This document shows positions 5,759-8,169 of a stretch of DNA of 8,169 nucleotides, in pieces (the first letter of the stretch is position 1; every line of letters begins with the position of its first letter). The DNA is from Acidaminococcaceae bacterium UBA2453 (GTDB lineage: Bacteria > Bacillota > Negativicutes > Acidaminococcales > Acidaminococcaceae): contig DDQB01000052.1 in the NCBI GenBank assembly GCA_002342505.1, positions 29,162 to 37,330 of the forward strand, in the 5' to 3' direction. The translations under genes were made by a program, and so were the position numbers. Below the pieces are notes generated by a model. It saw only the letters and a list, made by a program, of their open reading frames with translations. It was not told the origin of the DNA and searched no databases.

Positions 5759-6319
5759 ATGAAACACAGAAAAGTTTGGCAGTTGCTGCTCACAATAATG
5801 TTGATGGGCGTGATGTTTGCAGGCTGCGCGTCCGCAGGCACAAAAACGGTGAACAATATTGGAAGCGCGTCTGTGCCGCAAAAAGCGGAAGATACATCCG
5901 GTGCGGTGAAAAAGGAAGCTGCGGAAAAGAAAGATAATGGAGAAAAAGGAACTGCTATGCCTGACACAAACCTGAAAATTAAAGTGGTTGCAAATGGTAA
6001 AGAAATTGTATTTGCGCTGAACGATACTTCCGTGTCCCGGTCATTCTATGCGCAGCTGCCGTTAACTGTTGCTGTGGAGAATTACAGCAACAACGAAAAA
6101 ATCTTCCAGCCTCCCAAAAAGCTGGACTGTAGCAAGGTGCAGGAAGGGGCGTGTCCTGTGGGGACGATTGCCTATTTCTCGCCCTGGAACAACGTGTGCC
6201 TGTATTACGGCGATATGTCACGCTACCCCGGCTTATATGTGATGGGCAAAGCGGTAAGCGGAACGGAACAGATTCGGAACATAAAGGGAAAAGTGAAAAT
6301 AGAAGCAGTCGGGCAGTAA
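5759..6319 (+). CDS. Lipoprotein with cyclophilin-like fold domain
   Basis: The 186-residue protein has a lipoprotein signal peptide, MKHRKVWQLL then a hydrophobic run and the lipobox FAGC, with Cys23 as the lipid-modified residue. Ala, not Asp, follows, so in a diderm it could be sorted to the outer membrane. A charged Lys/Glu/Ala-rich linker (about 24-70) precedes a compact domain (about 72-184). This starts KIKVVANGKEIVFALNDT and has AQLPLT, VGTIAYFSPWNNVCLYYGD and a GKV-type final strand. The pattern matches the bacterial cyclophilin-like fold family (Cyclophil_like2), whose function is poorly known. The mature domain has three Cys (124, 132, 147). The start at 5759 has CAGGA 7 nt upstream; the in-frame TTG at 5735 is not preferred. 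Its promoter is unclear (a weak TTGCAA at 5713-5718), so read-through from the LysR gene is possible. Confidence 0.8.
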   Translation: MKHRKVWQLLLTIMLMGVMFAGCASAGTKTVNNIGSASVPQKAEDTSGAVKKEAAEKKDNGEKGTAMPDTNLKIKVVANGKEIVFALNDTSVSRSFYAQLPLTVAVENYSNNEKIFQPPKKLDCSKVQEGACPVGTIAYFSPWNNVCLYYGDMSRYPGLYVMGKAVSGTEQIRNIKGKVKIEAVGQ

Positions 6320-6330
6320 CGGCATACCTC

Positions 6331-6361
6331 TTGACTTAGAGAAGGCTTTAACGAATATAAT
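6331..6361 (+). promoter_or_regulatory. Promoter with 19-bp spacer, MerR-like
   Basis: TTGACT (6331-6336) and TATAAT (6356-6361) are near-perfect hexamers but are 19 bp apart. The spacer holds a degenerate dyad, CTTAGAG (6335-6341) against CTTTAAC (6346-6352), with 5 of 7 positions complementary. Over-long spacers with a central dyad typify promoters activated by MerR-family proteins. No MerR gene is present in this window. Confidence 0.5.
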
Positions 6362-6419
6362 CAGAACATATCACGCATAGAATCAGAGTACAGAGATGAA
6401 AACAAACGGAGGAATCACT

Positions 6420-6962
6420 ATGGCTAAAAAAGTATTGGTTATCAGCACAAGCATAAGAGGCAACAGCAACTCGGAAAAGCTGGCGGAAGCGTTTGCGGAC
6501 GGTGCGAAAGCGGCGGGCAATGAAGTGGAACTGGTTTCCCTGAAAGATAAAACGATTGCCTTTTGCAAAGGCTGCCTTGCCTGCCAGCAGACCGGTCATT
6601 GCGTAATCAAAGACGATGCGAATGCCATTACGGACAAAATGCTGGAGGCGGACGTGGTGGTTTGGGCGACGCCCATTTACTACTACGAGATGAGCGGACA
6701 GATGAAGACCATGATTGATCGCGCCAACTCATTGTTCCCGAAAGATTACAAATTCCGGGATGTGTATCTTCTGACCGCGGCGGCAGAAGATGAGCCGGAT
6801 GTGGATGAAGGCGCTGTCCACGGATTAAAAGGCTGGATCGCCTGTTTTGAAAAAGCCCGCTTTGCAGGCAAGGTCTGCGCGTGCGGCGTAGGCGCTCCCG
6901 GAGAGATCAAAGGGAATGCAAAGCTGGCGGAAGCCTATGAAATGGGCAAAGGGATTGTGTGA
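6420..6962 (+). CDS. NAD(P)H-dependent FMN reductase / iron-sulfur flavoprotein-like
   Basis: The 180-residue cytoplasmic protein has a flavodoxin-like fold. VLVISTSIRGNSNSEKL (5-21) is the FMN-phosphate loop, and WATPIYYYEMSGQMKTMIDR (82-101) is the conserved flavin-binding/dimerisation segment. FCKGCLACQQTGHC gives Cys49, Cys52, Cys55 and Cys61, a CX2CX2CX5C pattern. This equals the compact [4Fe-4S] motif of archaeal iron-sulfur flavoprotein, though many relatives keep only part of it. The role is electron transfer or reduction of quinones, nitro-compounds or similar acceptors. The start at 6420 has GGAGGA (6408-6413) 6 nt upstream; the in-frame ATG at 6396 lies before this site and is rejected. 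It has its own promoter at 6331-6361. Whether a cluster is actually bound is unproven. Confidence 0.9.
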   Translation: MAKKVLVISTSIRGNSNSEKLAEAFADGAKAAGNEVELVSLKDKTIAFCKGCLACQQTGHCVIKDDANAITDKMLEADVVVWATPIYYYEMSGQMKTMIDRANSLFPKDYKFRDVYLLTAAAEDEPDVDEGAVHGLKGWIACFEKARFAGKVCACGVGAPGEIKGNAKLAEAYEMGKGIV

Positions 6963-7015
6963 GTATAATTGATGGATTGCCCGACAAATTAAGAATAGAA
7001 TTATAATGGACGACA

Positions 7016-7897
7016 ATGACAATGGGCACTCTTATGGTGATGTTGAGCGCTGCGATGTGGGGGCTCAGCGGGGTATGCGGACAATTTCTGTTTGAAAATT
7101 ATCATCCGTACCCGGTCTGGCTGATTGCAGTGCGGCAGGTGGCAGCGGGGATATTATTTCTGCTGTTCATGCGTATAAAAGGCGAACCGCTGTTAGCATT
7201 ATGGCGGAGCGGACGCAAAAATATTACAGAAATGCTTTGGTTCACCCTGGGGCTTTTGGGCGCGCAGTTTATGTATTATTACACGATCAGCGTTTCCAAT
7301 GCGCCCACCTCGACCATCCTGCAGTACCAGGCGCCGATATTTATTATTTTGTGGCAGGCGTTTGTCCGGAGGCGCATGCCGGAAGGGCGGGAAATGCTGG
7401 GCGTCGTGCTGGCCATGACAGGCGTGTTCCTCATCAGCACCCATGGTGATCCGTCGCATCTGGTCATTTCGCCCGTGGCGCTGGTATCAGGAGAGCTTTC
7501 TGCCATTGCGCTTTGCATTTATATGATTGCGCCGGAAAACATCCTGAAACAGTTTCCAACCATGCTGATTATGGGCTGGGGGCAACTGATTTCCTCGTTG
7601 TTTCTCTTGCCGTTCTGTAGTCTCACTGATTCCGGTGTAAGCGCCTGGACGCCTGCGTCCGCGGGCGCGGTAGCGTTTATTATTCTGGGGGGAACGATCA
7701 TTCCCTTTACCCTGTTTCTGGCAGGGGTGAAACTTATCGGGCCGACGAAAGCGTCGCTTATCAGCTGTTTTGAACCCCTCGCCACAATCCTTTTCACCGT
7801 TTTCTTTTTGGGAACCGTACTGCTTACCGTTGATTACGCAGGGATGGCACTCATTATGATTACGGTGTTCATGTTAAGCATGAAGAAGAATACTTGA
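7016..7897 (+). CDS. DMT-superfamily (EamA) transporter
   Basis: The 293-residue inner-membrane protein has about ten predicted membrane helices, roughly at 4-24, 33-53, 72-91, 97-117, 125-142, 150-170, 180-200, 213-236, 244-265 and 270-289. They form two EamA repeats. Family marks are SAAMWGLSGV near the N-terminus, APTSTILQYQAPIF closing the first repeat and LISCFEPLATILF with its Glu-Pro in the second. Such proteins export metabolites or amino acids by exchange or proton motive force; the substrate cannot be assigned. An in-frame stop at 7004-7006 limits the start to the ATG at 7016 or 7022. Neither has a good ribosome binding site (GGA at 7008-7010 only). It lies 53 bp after the FMN reductase, and read-through from that gene is likely. 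Confidence 0.9.
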   Translation: MTMGTLMVMLSAAMWGLSGVCGQFLFENYHPYPVWLIAVRQVAAGILFLLFMRIKGEPLLALWRSGRKNITEMLWFTLGLLGAQFMYYYTISVSNAPTSTILQYQAPIFIILWQAFVRRRMPEGREMLGVVLAMTGVFLISTHGDPSHLVISPVALVSGELSAIALCIYMIAPENILKQFPTMLIMGWGQLISSLFLLPFCSLTDSGVSAWTPASAGAVAFIILGGTIIPFTLFLAGVKLIGPTKASLISCFEPLATILFTVFFLGTVLLTVDYAGMALIMITVFMLSMKKNT

Positions 7898-8130
7898 AAA
7901 CTGTAAAAAGTGTTTTACTTTAATCATTCGTTTAGGCTTAATCTTTATGACGGAAGCCACGCAATATCGTCTGCAGGATTATTATATGCGTCCATGAAAA
8001 TAACCTTAATTTTAAGGCAAATAAGGGGTATAACGGGCATGTTTGAATGAACGGGAAAAGGGGTCAATAAAGAAAGAAAAAAGGGAATGGATTCTTTTCC
8101 AATGCCGTTAAGTTAAGCTCAAATTTACTT
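7898..8130. other. Gene-free stretch after the transporter
   Basis: I see no supported gene here. The stretch contains two small perfect inverted repeats: GTAAAA-AGTG-TTTTAC (7903-7918) and CCTTAA-TT-TTAAGG (8004-8017). The first lies just after the transporter stop and could be a weak AT-rich terminator. A 16-codon ORF at 7947-7997 has no ribosome binding site. Confidence 0.5.
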
Positions 8131-8160
8131 ACAGCCGTAGATTTTTCTGCGGCTGTTTTG
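8131..8160 (+). terminator. Rho-independent terminator
   Basis: ACAGCCGTAGA (8131-8141) pairs with TCTGCGGCTGT (8146-8156) through one T-G wobble around a TTTT loop. TTTTGTTAT follows. It would end transcripts from the transporter side. The TATAAT at 8162-8167, just before the window edge, could be a -10 for whatever lies beyond. Confidence 0.8.
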
Positions 8161-8169
8161 TTATAATGA

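Noticed and set aside
7947..7997. 16-codon ORF (MTEATQYRLQDYYMRP) after the transporter
   Set aside because: It has no ribosome binding site and is too short to judge. It could be a gene remnant, but nothing supports that.

Overview
The window looks like chromosomal DNA of an anaerobic, probably diderm Firmicute. Base composition is moderate and ribosome binding sites are strong and GGAGG-like. Two proteins carry Sec signal peptides ending in AFA/AFAD, and one lipoprotein has no Asp after the lipid-modified Cys. Together these recall Negativicutes such as Megasphaera or Selenomonas relatives, but that assignment is inferred from style, not from a marker gene. There are no RNA genes, insertion sequences, CRISPR arrays or phage genes.

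Layout. Positions 1-880 (minus) hold an aldo/keto reductase that runs off the left edge. A 370-bp divergent control region follows. Next, on the plus strand, come an exported alpha/beta hydrolase (1257-2342) and an exported two-domain cupin (2389-3285), which look like one operon. A bidirectional terminator (3346-3402) separates these from a minus-strand YqhD/BDH-type iron-containing alcohol dehydrogenase (3487-4656). A LysR-type regulator (4826-5683) is divergent from the dehydrogenase. Downstream on the plus strand are a cyclophilin-like-fold lipoprotein (5759-6319), an iron-sulfur-flavoprotein-like FMN reductase (6420-6962) and a DMT/EamA exporter (7016-7897). A clear terminator lies near the right edge (8131-8160).

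How the parts fit. A block of about 47 bp occurs three times, each time immediately upstream of a transcription unit: the reductase, the hydrolase-cupin pair and the alcohol dehydrogenase/LysR pair. The two best copies match at 39 of 47 positions. Both end in the same apparent promoter, TTGTAC, 18 bp, TACAAT. The block spans about -72 to -26 of the inferred start sites, which is the usual footprint of a LysR-type activator. The simplest reading is a local regulon in which the LysR protein at 4826 controls a reductase, an alcohol dehydrogenase, an exported hydrolase and an exported bicupin. The functions suggest handling of reactive carbonyl, lactone or quinone-like compounds, broadly like the E. 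coli yqhC-yqhD-dkgA system but with a LysR regulator. The FMN reductase has a separate promoter with a 19-bp spacer and a degenerate dyad, as in MerR-type promoters. The physiological substrate cannot be read from the sequence.
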